Of a DNA stretch of 64,000 bases, positions 15,946 to 24,450 are shown piece by piece. Made by a program: the position numbers and the translations under genes. The notes beneath the pieces are model-generated. The model saw only the letters and a program-made list of their open reading frames with translations, was not told the origin of the DNA and made no database searches. Every line of letters starts with the position of its first letter. Positions within the stretch are counted from its first letter, which is position 1. The stretch is from JBBQLG01 sp964251665 (GTDB lineage Bacteria; Bacteroidota; Bacteroidia; Cytophagales; Spirosomataceae), in assembly GCA_964251665.1 (NCBI GenBank), contig CAXUKO010000013.1, forward strand, positions 1-64,000. The letters run 5' to 3'.

Positions 15946-17427
15946 TCACTTACCTTTCGCACTGGCCTTGACATCTTTAACCGGCTCGGGCTTTTTGGCA
16001 GTAAGTGCCGCCTGACGCTTGTGAAACTGAATGAAATCTTCGATCTGCTCGGAAGGTAACCGGCGGGCGATGATCTTCTTATTTTTATCCAGTACGTAGA
16101 CCGTTGGCGTTGTCGCTACGTCAAACTGGTTCTGATAGTTGATGCGGGACGTGAAATCGTAGCCGTTAATCCAGTTGTATGTCTTGAACTCACGGATGAA
16201 TTTTTTCCATTCTGTGGGTCCTTTTGCCACGGCAACAGCCACAAAATTGATTCCCTTCCCCTTATTCGCATCGGCGAAGATCTTGAGCTTGGGCGTAGCC
16301 TCGCGGCAGTGACCGCACTCCGGGTCGAAAAAGAACATCACCGTATAATCACCCTTGAGCGCAGCAATGTTAATTGGCCGCTGAAGCGTATCGCTCACGG
16401 TTATGGCTGGGAAGGTTTTACCAACCAGTAACGGTTTCAGGACGCGCACTTTCTGGCGGATGTTCGTGACCGTAGATGAATCGGTGACTGGCATGACACC
16501 GGTGAGGTAATACTTTTCGGCCATGTGAACGAACACCCCATCGGTACCCATCACTTTCGGCAGCTCGTACTGGCTGGTAATGTACCAGATAGTATAGGAG
16601 AGTACCTCTTTATTTGCTTTTGCCTTGCTAACCACAAAATCAGCTTCTTTAATAAGCGAGTCGCTGTTCTGTATGGTCAGTTCCTTCAGGTAACGGTCCA
16701 GCTTACGTTGCAGAATTGGCGTCCGCACCAGCCGGTCATCCGAAAAATCGAATCCGTCCCAGAAGTGCGCCTTGTAATAACGATACGCAAATGTTGAGTC
16801 CGTTTTACCGTTGGCCAGTTTAGGCGGTTCGGGAATCTCCGGCTCGTCGGAGGCCTGTAACAGGTGAGCCGTAAATGTGTTGGTGTGCTGAGCCAGAAAC
16901 GTCGAACGGTAGTCTTTCGCTTTTTTGCTGAGGTCGGCGAGCTGCTTGTTGGCCAAAGCAGTAGTCGTGGCATCCTGCCGAAGTTTGCGCTGGGCGTTAA
17001 TCACCTGCGCTTCATCATTCAGTTTACGTAGTTCCTGCTGATAGGCGTAAAAGGCTTCATTTTCGGGCGAGCCCGTCACTTTCATATTTATAATAAAGTC
17101 GGCAGTGTCGGTCACGAACGAAAAATGTGGATCACCCAGAACAAGCTCCACGTATTTTTTGCTCGGCATAACAACTAAGTACAATCCTCCTGCCAACTTT
17201 TTATTGCCCTCAAATACCATTCGGCCCTGCCCATCAACGCGGGCAGTATCGTCGGTGTAGTACTGACCCGATCCGAAGTAATGCGCCAGAATACAGGTGG
17301 TGTCTTTGATGCCTTTTATCTGGCCTTCGATACGGAAATTGTCGGGCGTTGGTTTAGCCGCCGTCTGAGCCATCAGATTCGATACCAGGCCAATACCAAG
17401 CAAGAGCGTGCAAACGATTTTTTTCAT
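15946..17427 (-). CDS. TlpA-family thiol-disulfide oxidoreductase with DUF4369-like N-terminus
   Basis: A 493-residue exported protein typical of Bacteroidota. The signal peptide is MKKIVCTLLLGIGLVSNLMAQ. The first ~120 residues after it (FRIEGQIKGIKDTTCILAHY, then KLAGGLYLVVMP) form the DUF4369 beta domain. A helical, charged middle region follows (about 125-330). The C-terminal thioredoxin domain carries FFDPECGHCREATPKL with the redox CGHC pair, and a cis-proline segment ATTPTVYVLD. It probably acts as a periplasmic thiol reductase; partners are unknown. It ends in a Lys-rich tail. pfkA is upstream on the same strand. Confidence 0.88.
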   Translation of the reverse strand: MKKIVCTLLLGIGLVSNLMAQTAAKPTPDNFRIEGQIKGIKDTTCILAHYFGSGQYYTDDTARVDGQGRMVFEGNKKLAGGLYLVVMPSKKYVELVLGDPHFSFVTDTADFIINMKVTGSPENEAFYAYQQELRKLNDEAQVINAQRKLRQDATTTALANKQLADLSKKAKDYRSTFLAQHTNTFTAHLLQASDEPEIPEPPKLANGKTDSTFAYRYYKAHFWDGFDFSDDRLVRTPILQRKLDRYLKELTIQNSDSLIKEADFVVSKAKANKEVLSYTIWYITSQYELPKVMGTDGVFVHMAEKYYLTGVMPVTDSSTVTNIRQKVRVLKPLLVGKTFPAITVSDTLQRPINIAALKGDYTVMFFFDPECGHCREATPKLKIFADANKGKGINFVAVAVAKGPTEWKKFIREFKTYNWINGYDFTSRINYQNQFDVATTPTVYVLDKNKKIIARRLPSEQIEDFIQFHKRQAALTAKKPEPVKDVKASAKGK

Positions 17428-17531
17428 ACAACCAGTGGGTTCGCTATCAATTCGTTAGAACAAAGTTACGGGTTACACCGGTTTTTGACACTGGTGTTTA
17501 CCCGATAACGAAGCCAGGTAAGGTATTCGCG

Positions 17532-18506
17532 TTAGACCGAAAGAATTTTCACCATACGAAGCAGGTCTTCGCTGATGGGCTTGGGCAGTCGGATGGTATC
17601 CCGGAAAGGCGTATAGACCAGTTCATTGTTGATAATACCCGCCATCACATTCTTTTCGCCTGCCATAAGGCCTTCCAGCGCACCCAGTCCCAGCCGACTG
17701 GCCAAAATGCGGTCGTAAGCCGTTGGTACTCCCCCGCGCTGAATATGGCCGAGGGTAGTCACACGCATGTCGATGTTGGTATCCAGTTGAAGCCGGATTT
17801 TCTCGGCCACTTCCTTGGCTTTGCCTTCTTCATCGCCTTCGGCCACCACAATGATGGAAGACGCTTTCTGACGGCTCCAGCCAGCCCGCAGTGTTTCAAC
17901 GACTTCTGATAACGGGGTGAGCACTTCAGGAACCATCACCAGTTCGGCACCCCCAGCGATACCGGACTGAATAGCAATATAACCCGAATCACGACCCATC
18001 ACTTCGATCAGGAAAATGCGGTCGTGGGAGTCGGCTGTGTCCCGTATTTTATCGATTGCTTCCAGGGCGGTATTTACGGCCGTGTCAAAGCCAATGGTGT
18101 GGTCTGTTCCGTAAAGGTCATTATCGATAGTGCCCGGTGCACCGACGGTAGGAATGCCAAATTCATCGAAAAACAGGGTAGCACCGGTGAATGTACCGTT
18201 ACCGCCGATAGCGACCAGCCCTTCGATGCCGAACTTCATGACCTGTTCGTAGGCTTTATGCCGGCCTTCGGGGGTCATGAATTCTTTGCTTCGAGCTGAT
18301 TTCAGGATAGTACCGCCCCGTTGCACGATATTGCTTACTGAGTGGGATGTCATCTGAAAGATATCACCGTTGATCATGCCATTATACCCCCGGCGAATAC
18401 CAAATACTTCTATACCGTGGTATACCGCCCCCCGAACAACCGCTCGGATACAGGCGTTCATACCCGGCGCATCGCCACCAGAGGTAAATACAGCGATTCG
18501 TTTCAT
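17532..18506 (-). CDS. pfkA: 6-phosphofructokinase
   Basis: A 324-residue group I phosphofructokinase, converting fructose-6-phosphate to the 1,6-bisphosphate. TSGGDAPGMNACIRAVVR (residues 8-25) binds ATP, and GTIDNDLYGTDHTIGFDTA holds the catalytic base Asp128 (Asp127 of E. coli). EVMGRDSGYIA and GHIQRGGVPTAYDR are the substrate motifs. The Mg/ATP motif usually written GGDGS reads GGNGTF, so the residue equivalent to Asp103 is Asn103. Gly104 is kept, which fits ATP rather than PPi use. Overall length is normal and no other lesion is seen, so I expect a working enzyme. Confidence 0.93.
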   Translation of the reverse strand: MKRIAVFTSGGDAPGMNACIRAVVRGAVYHGIEVFGIRRGYNGMINGDIFQMTSHSVSNIVQRGGTILKSARSKEFMTPEGRHKAYEQVMKFGIEGLVAIGGNGTFTGATLFFDEFGIPTVGAPGTIDNDLYGTDHTIGFDTAVNTALEAIDKIRDTADSHDRIFLIEVMGRDSGYIAIQSGIAGGAELVMVPEVLTPLSEVVETLRAGWSRQKASSIIVVAEGDEEGKAKEVAEKIRLQLDTNIDMRVTTLGHIQRGGVPTAYDRILASRLGLGALEGLMAGEKNVMAGIINNELVYTPFRDTIRLPKPISEDLLRMVKILSV

Positions 18507-18569
18507 GGGTTAAGTCAATTTTTTAAGAGTAAATAACAAAAAGTGTCAGGATTGGTAGGAATTAGCGGC

Positions 18570-18577
18570 CAAATTTA
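18570..18577 (-). promoter_or_regulatory. Candidate -7 box of pfkA
   Basis: TAAATTTG on the minus strand matches TAnnTTTG exactly, 64 bases before the pfkA start, giving a leader of about 57 bases. The -33 region is not clear. Confidence 0.45.
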
Positions 18578-18665
18578 CCGGCATTCTACCATAAAAGCCC
18601 AATACGCCGATATTATCTCATGCACTCACTGCTTTTTTTACAAAATTTGAAAATTGTGGTCTGCC

Positions 18666-19832
18666 TCACCGGATCGCTGATCGAATTAAACCAGCTAGTT
18701 CGGCGTATGCCTGACTAACCATCTGCTGTAACTGGCCAGCGAGTAACAGGGCAGCTTGTTTTTTAACCTTAATTCGCTCCGGTATCAGTGCCGTTAAGAA
18801 CGTAGCGACCTGCCCGTCGATAGCCTGATTCGCTTCGACCAGAAAGGTGGCTTCCTCCAACAGAACGTACGTGTCACTGTCGCGGCTACCGCAATACAAG
18901 ATCGGAGAACCAGCGCAAATGGCACTGATCGCCTTGGATGGCACCGCGATATGTGTCCAGGCCGGTAGTAGGCTAACCAGCTGTATATCCAGATACGGCA
19001 ACTGACTGCGGGGAACATTCGGCAGTATCGTAATACCCGGCTGATTGTTGGCTGCGGCCAGTACCTTGTCGGCGTTCTGACCGTAGAGTACCAGAATCAG
19101 CTGGAATCGGTCGGGGTTCAGGTGTCTAATAATGCTCAGCAAAAATTCCGCCGAATGGGGTTGCCCCAAATTGCCCACATAACCGAGGTAGATTTTACCG
19201 TCGTTCTGCCGCCAGGGGGGCTGTATCGGGTCGCGTTCCTGATGCAGCAATACGCCACAGGGCAGCACTGTAGTCGGCAAGTTTGGCTGGCTATAGTTGT
19301 GCCGGATATACGCTCCCTGCTGTGGACCAAGTGCAATCAGGCGCTTAGGGGCGTGTTGGTACATCTGCCGGATGATCCACTGGTAGACGGGATTCTGCGG
19401 ACTGATTTTACCCTCGGCCGCGAAGCCTTCGGGAAACAGATCCATCGACCAAAGCCACCAGTTGATGCGCCGTGGTGTGAGTAGCCGGGCCGCCCAGAAC
19501 GGCAGTAACGGTGGGCTGGTCATAACGATAACCGGCCCCTGCCCAACCTGAATCGCTTTTCGGAGCAGAAACCAGCCATCCAGAAGCCCCGATACTAACT
19601 TAAGCAATCCATTTTTGCCCGTATAAACCGACCGCACCGGATGCGTTTCGCCGACGGGTTGGCGAACACTACCCCCACCGTCGTATGTCCGGTCGATGTG
19701 GACGATAATGACCCGGATGCCATGCTGCTCGATCAGGTATTTCGCCAGGTCCCAGGCCGACTCGCCGGTGATGCCAGGGTTGGGCGGGTAGTGGCGGTTA
19801 ACAATCGTGACAGCGGGCCGGGTGGGGTTCAT
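18666..19832 (-). CDS. Glycosyltransferase, WbuB-like GT4
   Basis: A 388-residue GT-B enzyme. NRHYPPNPGITGESAWDLAKY at the N-terminus is the acceptor-side loop (first part NRHYPPNPGITGE), with KIYLGYVGNLGQPHSAEF opening the donor domain. The canonical E-x7-E is weak: AVPSKAISAICAGSPILYCG holds the Ala/Gly-rich loop with a lysine, as in WbuB-type transferases. No transmembrane helix is evident, so it is cytoplasmic or membrane-peripheral. It is the last gene of the nonulosonate operon and overlaps the preceding gene by 4 bases. It is likely to extend the surface glycan; sugar unknown. Confidence 0.82.
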   Translation of the reverse strand: MNPTRPAVTIVNRHYPPNPGITGESAWDLAKYLIEQHGIRVIIVHIDRTYDGGGSVRQPVGETHPVRSVYTGKNGLLKLVSGLLDGWFLLRKAIQVGQGPVIVMTSPPLLPFWAARLLTPRRINWWLWSMDLFPEGFAAEGKISPQNPVYQWIIRQMYQHAPKRLIALGPQQGAYIRHNYSQPNLPTTVLPCGVLLHQERDPIQPPWRQNDGKIYLGYVGNLGQPHSAEFLLSIIRHLNPDRFQLILVLYGQNADKVLAAANNQPGITILPNVPRSQLPYLDIQLVSLLPAWTHIAVPSKAISAICAGSPILYCGSRDSDTYVLLEEATFLVEANQAIDGQVATFLTALIPERIKVKKQAALLLAGQLQQMVSQAYAELAGLIRSAIR

Positions 19833-21127
19833 GCCAGCAAATTTCGGTATAAATCATAGAATTGCCCGGCTACTACCGGCTCCGAAAACCGATCTTGGGC
19901 GGATTGGCGGGCATTCTGGCGGATACTGGCCGGATCAGGATGCGTCAGAAGCCAGTATAGTCCGTCGGCGAGTTGTTCGGCGGAGCCAACGTCGGCGAGG
20001 TAGCCATTGTGCTCGTGGTCGATCATTTCGGGGATGCCACCCGTCCGAAAGGCAATTACGGGCGTACCGCAGGCCAGCGCTTCGATTACGGTATTGGGAA
20101 GGTTATCTTCCAGCGAGGGCACAACCATAACAGCCGCTTCGTTGTAAGCCGATACAATGTCCGTTTCGCTCCGTAAAATGCCCAGATGCCGCACTGGATA
20201 CGGCAAGTCGCCAAGCTGGTAAATCGTCCCTTTTCCAAATACCAGTACTTCGGGCTGAATTGTATCCGGCAACCGCTTTTTCATCAGCGTCAGGGCTTCG
20301 GCAAAATAACGGAATCCTTTGCGGGGGTCGGTTAAATTGGCTGAGCCAAAAAGGATAGTGGGGTTTCGAAAAGTCGACGGAACAGATGCCATATCTTGGA
20401 GATATGGCATCTGTTCCGTCAAGTCCGCCATCGGCCGGAAAACGTTCTGGTCGATGGCATACGGAATCACCGACACCGGTTTGTTCCGTAGCAGTGGCCC
20501 GCGAATAGCTTCGTTGGCTAACCAGTGACTGGGGGGCGTGATATGAATTGGGGCATCGACAAAAACAGCCCGCTTCTCTTCAAATAGGCGATAGGAAAGG
20601 TCATGTTCTCCCGGCTGGCGCAGGTATGGACATTGGCGGCAATGGGTCAGAAAGTGATCACAACCGCGCGGATAATGACAGCCGCCGGTAAACGCCCAGG
20701 TATCGTGCAGCGTCCAGACGATGGGCTTGCCCAGTTTAAACAAACTGTCCAGACCATCGAGCGACAGATACCCGAAGTTAATCCAGTGCAGGTGAATCAC
20801 GTCCGCTTGCTGAATAATCGGGTGGAAACTCAAACCCGTTCCTGCCCAGGCGGGTGAAAACTGAAACCGGGCACCCTTATTTTTCTCGAAAGGTAGAAAG
20901 TACAGCCGTTCGGCCAGAAACCGTCCAAAAGCCATTTGCTCCGATAAAAAGCTGTTCGCCAGAAACTGCACATTTGGCTCGGGCTTGTGTGGTTCCAGCC
21001 GGGCCGAGGTCCCAATGAGCATCGTACTCTCCACGTCGGGGTGATGCCCTAATGCCCGGTGCAACCGAACGGCAGCTACAGCGGCTCCGCCATTGGTGTG
21101 ATAGGTACTCAGGTGGACAACGCGCAT
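19829..21127 (-). CDS. Glycosyltransferase family 4
   Basis: A 432-residue GT4 protein. MRVVHLSTYHTNGGAAVAAV is the glycine loop at the N-terminus. TWAFTGGCHYPRGCDHFLTHC holds cysteines seen in this subfamily (first part TWAFTGGCHYPRGCDH). LFGSANLTDPRKGFRYF starts the donor domain and VVPSLEDNLPNTVIEALACG is the E-x7-E motif. An unusual feature is a 21-base inverted repeat inside the coding frame (20376-20420), encoding about 15 residues just before the second Rossmann domain. The reading frame is kept, so the enzyme may tolerate it as a linker. Confidence 0.87.
   Translation of the reverse strand: MRVVHLSTYHTNGGAAVAAVRLHRALGHHPDVESTMLIGTSARLEPHKPEPNVQFLANSFLSEQMAFGRFLAERLYFLPFEKNKGARFQFSPAWAGTGLSFHPIIQQADVIHLHWINFGYLSLDGLDSLFKLGKPIVWTLHDTWAFTGGCHYPRGCDHFLTHCRQCPYLRQPGEHDLSYRLFEEKRAVFVDAPIHITPPSHWLANEAIRGPLLRNKPVSVIPYAIDQNVFRPMADLTEQMPYLQDMASVPSTFRNPTILFGSANLTDPRKGFRYFAEALTLMKKRLPDTIQPEVLVFGKGTIYQLGDLPYPVRHLGILRSETDIVSAYNEAAVMVVPSLEDNLPNTVIEALACGTPVIAFRTGGIPEMIDHEHNGYLADVGSAEQLADGLYWLLTHPDPASIRQNARQSAQDRFSEPVVAGQFYDLYRNLLA
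20376..20420. repeat. Palindromic element inside a glycosyltransferase gene
   Basis: Perfect 21-base arms (20376-20396 and 20400-20420) around a 3-base loop. It is 45 bases long, a multiple of three, and leaves the frame open. It lies at the junction of the two GT-B domains, where a linker would tolerate an insertion. Confidence 0.75.
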
Positions 21128-21131
21128 GAAA

Positions 21132-22628
21132 TCAGGAAAAACGGGTAAATCGACGGGTCAGGCTTAACAGCAGTTGATTAGCATCGGGCGAAAGCTTCAG
21201 GACGTAGGTTAGCCCGATAAACAGTACAGTGATACCCGTCGACCGAAGCGCCACATCGAGCACAAGCCAGAATACGGAGCCATTGAGGTAGGGGGCTGCT
21301 ACTGCCACCGCCCAGACCAGTCCGGCTACGCCCAGCACGGCCGCGTTCTGCCAGCCAAAGGGCTGCAACCCGAATTTATACCAGACGAACCAGGTCCGGC
21401 CGAAATTAAACAATGCCGTAGCCAGCGCGGCTGCAATGGCGGCTCCGTTCAGGCCACCCCATTGTACCCCATAATACGTTAACGCAATGGTGCTAACAAC
21501 CAGTACAGCAAAGAATAGAGTGTCGTAGGCGTAGTAACGGGAAGTGCTCAGAATCAGTCCATTCACGCCGGTGGCCATGTCGATAAGTTTACCCGCGCCG
21601 AGCCACAGAATCACGTAATAACCGGCCTCGTATTCGGGCGGTAACACCTGAAACAGACTGGGCAGGTTAGCGGCAATACCCACAAATACCAGACAGCCAA
21701 TGAGCAACTGATTCAGACAGCTTTTACGGTAGATTAGACTGATGTTGGCCAGATCATTGTTCTTCCACGAATCGGCAATAATCACGCCCGATACTTTATA
21801 AAGTGCCGTGGCTGGGGTGGCGATAACTGTTCCGAAATTGGAGCAGGTAAAGTAAATGCCCACAGCTGCCAAGCCCAGCGACTGGTTTACCATGATCTTA
21901 TCAATATGCACAATCACCTGCGACGATAAACCCGTTAGTAGCGTCAGCGACGAATACGACGCTATTTGTCGGCGCATATCCGGCGTAACCTTTACGAAGC
22001 GCGGACTGAGATGAAACTGCCGGTCCCGGAAAATCTTAGCTGCCATCAGCACCGCCGGGGCCAGCCACGTAATCAGCCACAGGACCAGAAACAGGGGGAA
22101 CGACAGCCAGCCCAAGCCGTACGCCCCAACGGTGACGAGAATGAGCAGTCGCTGCACAAATTGCTGCAATACCGTACCTGTCACGGTGTCGTACAGCAGT
22201 TTGGCGTAAGTATCAAACAGGTTGAAAAACAGGAGTGAGAATGTCAGCGGAATCAGCAGGTAGTAGTTATCCGCGAACAGAACAGAACGTTCTTCGCCCG
22301 TTTCCAGAATCAACGGTTTAAAGACGATAATTACTCCTGTCGCGATCAGAAACCCAATCAGTGATACACCGATGCTGAGGAGTAAAAAACCGTTATGCTG
22401 CCGGTCGTAGTCCCGGAAATAGGTGAAATACCGGTTGGCCGCCCCGTTAATGCCGAGGTTCGCCAGATAAGCCATTAATACTGCCAGGGAAGGTAATAGT
22501 CCAACCAACCCCAACTGCGCCGGAGCCAGCACATGCGGCATCAGCAGGCCCGTGGTAATGAACCCCAGCACGGTACCCGCGTAAGTAAAGACAGTACTCT
22601 GAATGGTCTGGCGCTGGATGATGCCCAT
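21132..22628 (-). CDS. Polysaccharide flippase, Wzx/MATE-like
   Basis: An integral membrane protein of 498 residues from the chosen start ATG 22628 (MGIIQRQTIQSTVFTYAG). Twelve or more hydrophobic helices are spread over the full length, with short loops such as FRDYDRQHNG and ITWLAPAVLMAAKIFRDRQF, the pattern of the MOP/RfbX superfamily. It probably moves the lipid-linked glycan made by this operon across the inner membrane. The frame stays open to 22754, but that extension is the translation of an inverted repeat and contains SPPTPLLEGRRG, so I reject it. It sits 4 bases before the GT4 gene. Confidence 0.87.
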   Translation of the reverse strand: MGIIQRQTIQSTVFTYAGTVLGFITTGLLMPHVLAPAQLGLVGLLPSLAVLMAYLANLGINGAANRYFTYFRDYDRQHNGFLLLSIGVSLIGFLIATGVIIVFKPLILETGEERSVLFADNYYLLIPLTFSLLFFNLFDTYAKLLYDTVTGTVLQQFVQRLLILVTVGAYGLGWLSFPLFLVLWLITWLAPAVLMAAKIFRDRQFHLSPRFVKVTPDMRRQIASYSSLTLLTGLSSQVIVHIDKIMVNQSLGLAAVGIYFTCSNFGTVIATPATALYKVSGVIIADSWKNNDLANISLIYRKSCLNQLLIGCLVFVGIAANLPSLFQVLPPEYEAGYYVILWLGAGKLIDMATGVNGLILSTSRYYAYDTLFFAVLVVSTIALTYYGVQWGGLNGAAIAAALATALFNFGRTWFVWYKFGLQPFGWQNAAVLGVAGLVWAVAVAAPYLNGSVFWLVLDVALRSTGITVLFIGLTYVLKLSPDANQLLLSLTRRFTRFS

Positions 22629-22638
22629 CGGGTTGTTG

Positions 22639-22736
22639 ACCTCACCCCCGACCCCTCTCCTTGAAGGAAGGAGAGGGGAGCAGGCTCGGTATTTCTCCCC
22701 TCTCCTTCCTTCAAGGAGAGGGGTCGGGGGTGAGGT
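22639..22736. repeat. Inverted repeat between pseI and the flippase gene
   Basis: Perfect 41-base arms (22639-22679 and 22696-22736) around a 16-base spacer. Each arm contains an inner imperfect palindrome CTCTCCTT...AAGGAGAG. It abuts the pseI stop codon and fills the only gap of about 100 bases in this part of the operon. It looks like a mobile REP/MITE-type element. Confidence 0.8.
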
Positions 22737-23782
22737 TATCGCACAAACTTCCACGCCAGCGCGGTCCCCGCCTGAATGTCCTGCGTGGCCGTCTTGCTTA
22801 AAATTTCGTCGTAATAGCGGGTGTGCAGGCCACTGGCGGGGCGGATGCTGCGGACGTTGTCGGGAGTGAAGGGCTCGCCTGCTTTCATGTTTTTGACGAC
22901 GTACAGCGACCGTTTGTGCAGCAGACTTTTCTGCTCGCGCGGGCTGAGCGTGTAACTCACCTGACCCATTGCGAGAAACGCCCGCTCGGACTCAATCACC
23001 AGACTTTTCAGCTCGTCCGGCTCCAGCGAAAACGTCGAATCGACACCCCCGTCGGCCCGGCTTAGGGTAACATGTTTTTCGATCACCACTGCGCCCAACG
23101 CCACCGATGCTACCGATGCGCCAATACCCATCGTGTGGTCGGATAACCCCACCGGTACGTCGAACAACTGCCGCATGTGCGGAATAGTCAGTAAATTGGT
23201 CGATTCGGGTGTGGCAGGATAGGTACTCGTGCATTTGAGTAGAATCAGATCTTTACAACCGTGCGCCCGCAGGACTTTTACCGATTCGTCGAGGTCGGAT
23301 ACGGAAGCCACGCCGGTACTCATGATTACTGGTTTACCCGTTTGAGCCACCTTCTTCAGCAGAATATGATCGGTGTTCTCAAACGACGCGATTTTATAAA
23401 CTGGCACGTCGAGCGTTTCCAGAAAGTCAACCGCCGTGGTATCGAAAGGCGAGCTAAACACGACCAGACCGCGCTTGCGGGCGTGCTCAAAAATGGGCGC
23501 GTGCCACTCCCAGGGTGTGTAGGCCTGCTGGTAGAGGCTATATAAATTCTGTCCGGTCCAGAGCGATTCATTGTCGCGAATCATGAACTCGTCTGACTGG
23601 CCGTTAAACGTAATGGTGTCCGGTGTATAGGTCTGAATTTTAAGGGCCTGCGCACCCGTATCCGCGACAGCATCCACAATTTCCAGTGCCCGGTCGAGCG
23701 ACTGATTGTGGTTGCCCGACATCTCGGCAATAATAAATGGCCGGTGCCCGGCCGAGATGGTATGATGAGCAATCTGAATCAT
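22736..23782 (-). CDS. pseI: Pseudaminic acid synthase
   Basis: A 348-residue NeuB-family enzyme that condenses a 2,4-diacetamido-trideoxy hexose with phosphoenolpyruvate to a nonulosonic acid. The N-terminal TIM barrel reads FIIAEMSGNHNQSLDRALE, KIQTYTPDT, VFSSPFD, YKIASFE and GLSDHTMGIG. VIEKHVTLSRADGGVDSTFS is closer to PseI than to NeuB/LegI, from memory of family sequences. The C-terminal SAF antifreeze-like domain starts near residue 290 with RSLYVVKNMKAGEPFT. It overlaps the HAD gene by 4 bases and lies directly before the inverted repeat. Confidence 0.88.
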   Translation of the reverse strand: MIQIAHHTISAGHRPFIIAEMSGNHNQSLDRALEIVDAVADTGAQALKIQTYTPDTITFNGQSDEFMIRDNESLWTGQNLYSLYQQAYTPWEWHAPIFEHARKRGLVVFSSPFDTTAVDFLETLDVPVYKIASFENTDHILLKKVAQTGKPVIMSTGVASVSDLDESVKVLRAHGCKDLILLKCTSTYPATPESTNLLTIPHMRQLFDVPVGLSDHTMGIGASVASVALGAVVIEKHVTLSRADGGVDSTFSLEPDELKSLVIESERAFLAMGQVSYTLSPREQKSLLHKRSLYVVKNMKAGEPFTPDNVRSIRPASGLHTRYYDEILSKTATQDIQAGTALAWKFVR

Positions 23783-24450
23783 GAGTCGAAATTCGTTAAC
23801 GCGGCAAAGGTAAGGTCATCGAGTGAATCGACCACCAGCCCCGCTTCATGGTCGGGGCCGTAGTCGAGATGCTGATACTGTCCCGACCGGACCCGCACCG
23901 TTGGACAACCCAGCGGTTTAATACCAACAAAATCTTTGCGCGGATTATCCCCAATGTAAAAGATCTGGCTAAACGGCACCCGCTCCAGTTGGGCAATGCG
24001 CTCGAAACAATACGTAGATGGTTTTTCGCGGTGAATGCCGAACCGACGCGTAATAAACAACCGGCGGAACCGACCGGCAATGCCCAGCGCCTGTATTTTG
24101 CGAAACTGCACCAGCTTATTACCATCCGTGACCAGATAAAGCGGTTGATCGGCGAAACGGTTTAATGCCCGCTCGGCTTCAGGGAACAGGTGAATATCGG
24201 GGGTATGGTTGCGGTAAACGGTAAGGCATTGAGCCACGCGCCTTTGACTTAGCAAGCCGTAACGGGCCAGCGTTTCATTAAACACTGCTCCCCGGCCCTT
24301 TTCTTCCAGCACCCGCCACGCAACGGTAAATACGGCGTCTGCGTCGAGATGATACGTCTGGGCAAGGTAACTGGCTACGGCCCGAAACCCGCTTCTAACG
24401 TAGGTCAATTCGTCGTACAGCGTATCATCTAAGTCGAAGGTGATTACCAT
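23779..24450 (-). CDS. HAD-family hydrolase
   Basis: A 223-residue haloacid-dehalogenase-fold protein. Motif I is DLDDTLYDE (nucleophile Asp6, acid Asp8), motif II is LVTDGNK, motif III Lys is in the REKPSTY segment, and motif IV is FYIGDNPRKDF. A helical cap lies between residues ~15 and 95. It overlaps pseI by 4 bases and the ATP-grasp fusion by 7, so it is translationally coupled. In this context it probably removes a phosphate from a sugar intermediate. Whether it compensates for the missing PseG step cannot be judged from sequence. Confidence 0.82.
   Translation of the reverse strand: MVITFDLDDTLYDELTYVRSGFRAVASYLAQTYHLDADAVFTVAWRVLEEKGRGAVFNETLARYGLLSQRRVAQCLTVYRNHTPDIHLFPEAERALNRFADQPLYLVTDGNKLVQFRKIQALGIAGRFRRLFITRRFGIHREKPSTYCFERIAQLERVPFSQIFYIGDNPRKDFVGIKPLGCPTVRVRSGQYQHLDYGPDHEAGLVVDSLDDLTFAALTNFDS

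Noticed and set aside
22629..22754. Extended N-terminus of the flippase
   Set aside because: The extra 42 residues are the translation of a palindromic repeat; the family start fits ATG 22628.
22736..23782. NeuB (sialic acid) rather than PseI
   Set aside because: Neighbouring pseB, pseC and pseF and the family pattern HVTLSRADGGVD favour a pseudaminic-type enzyme; the exact product remains open.
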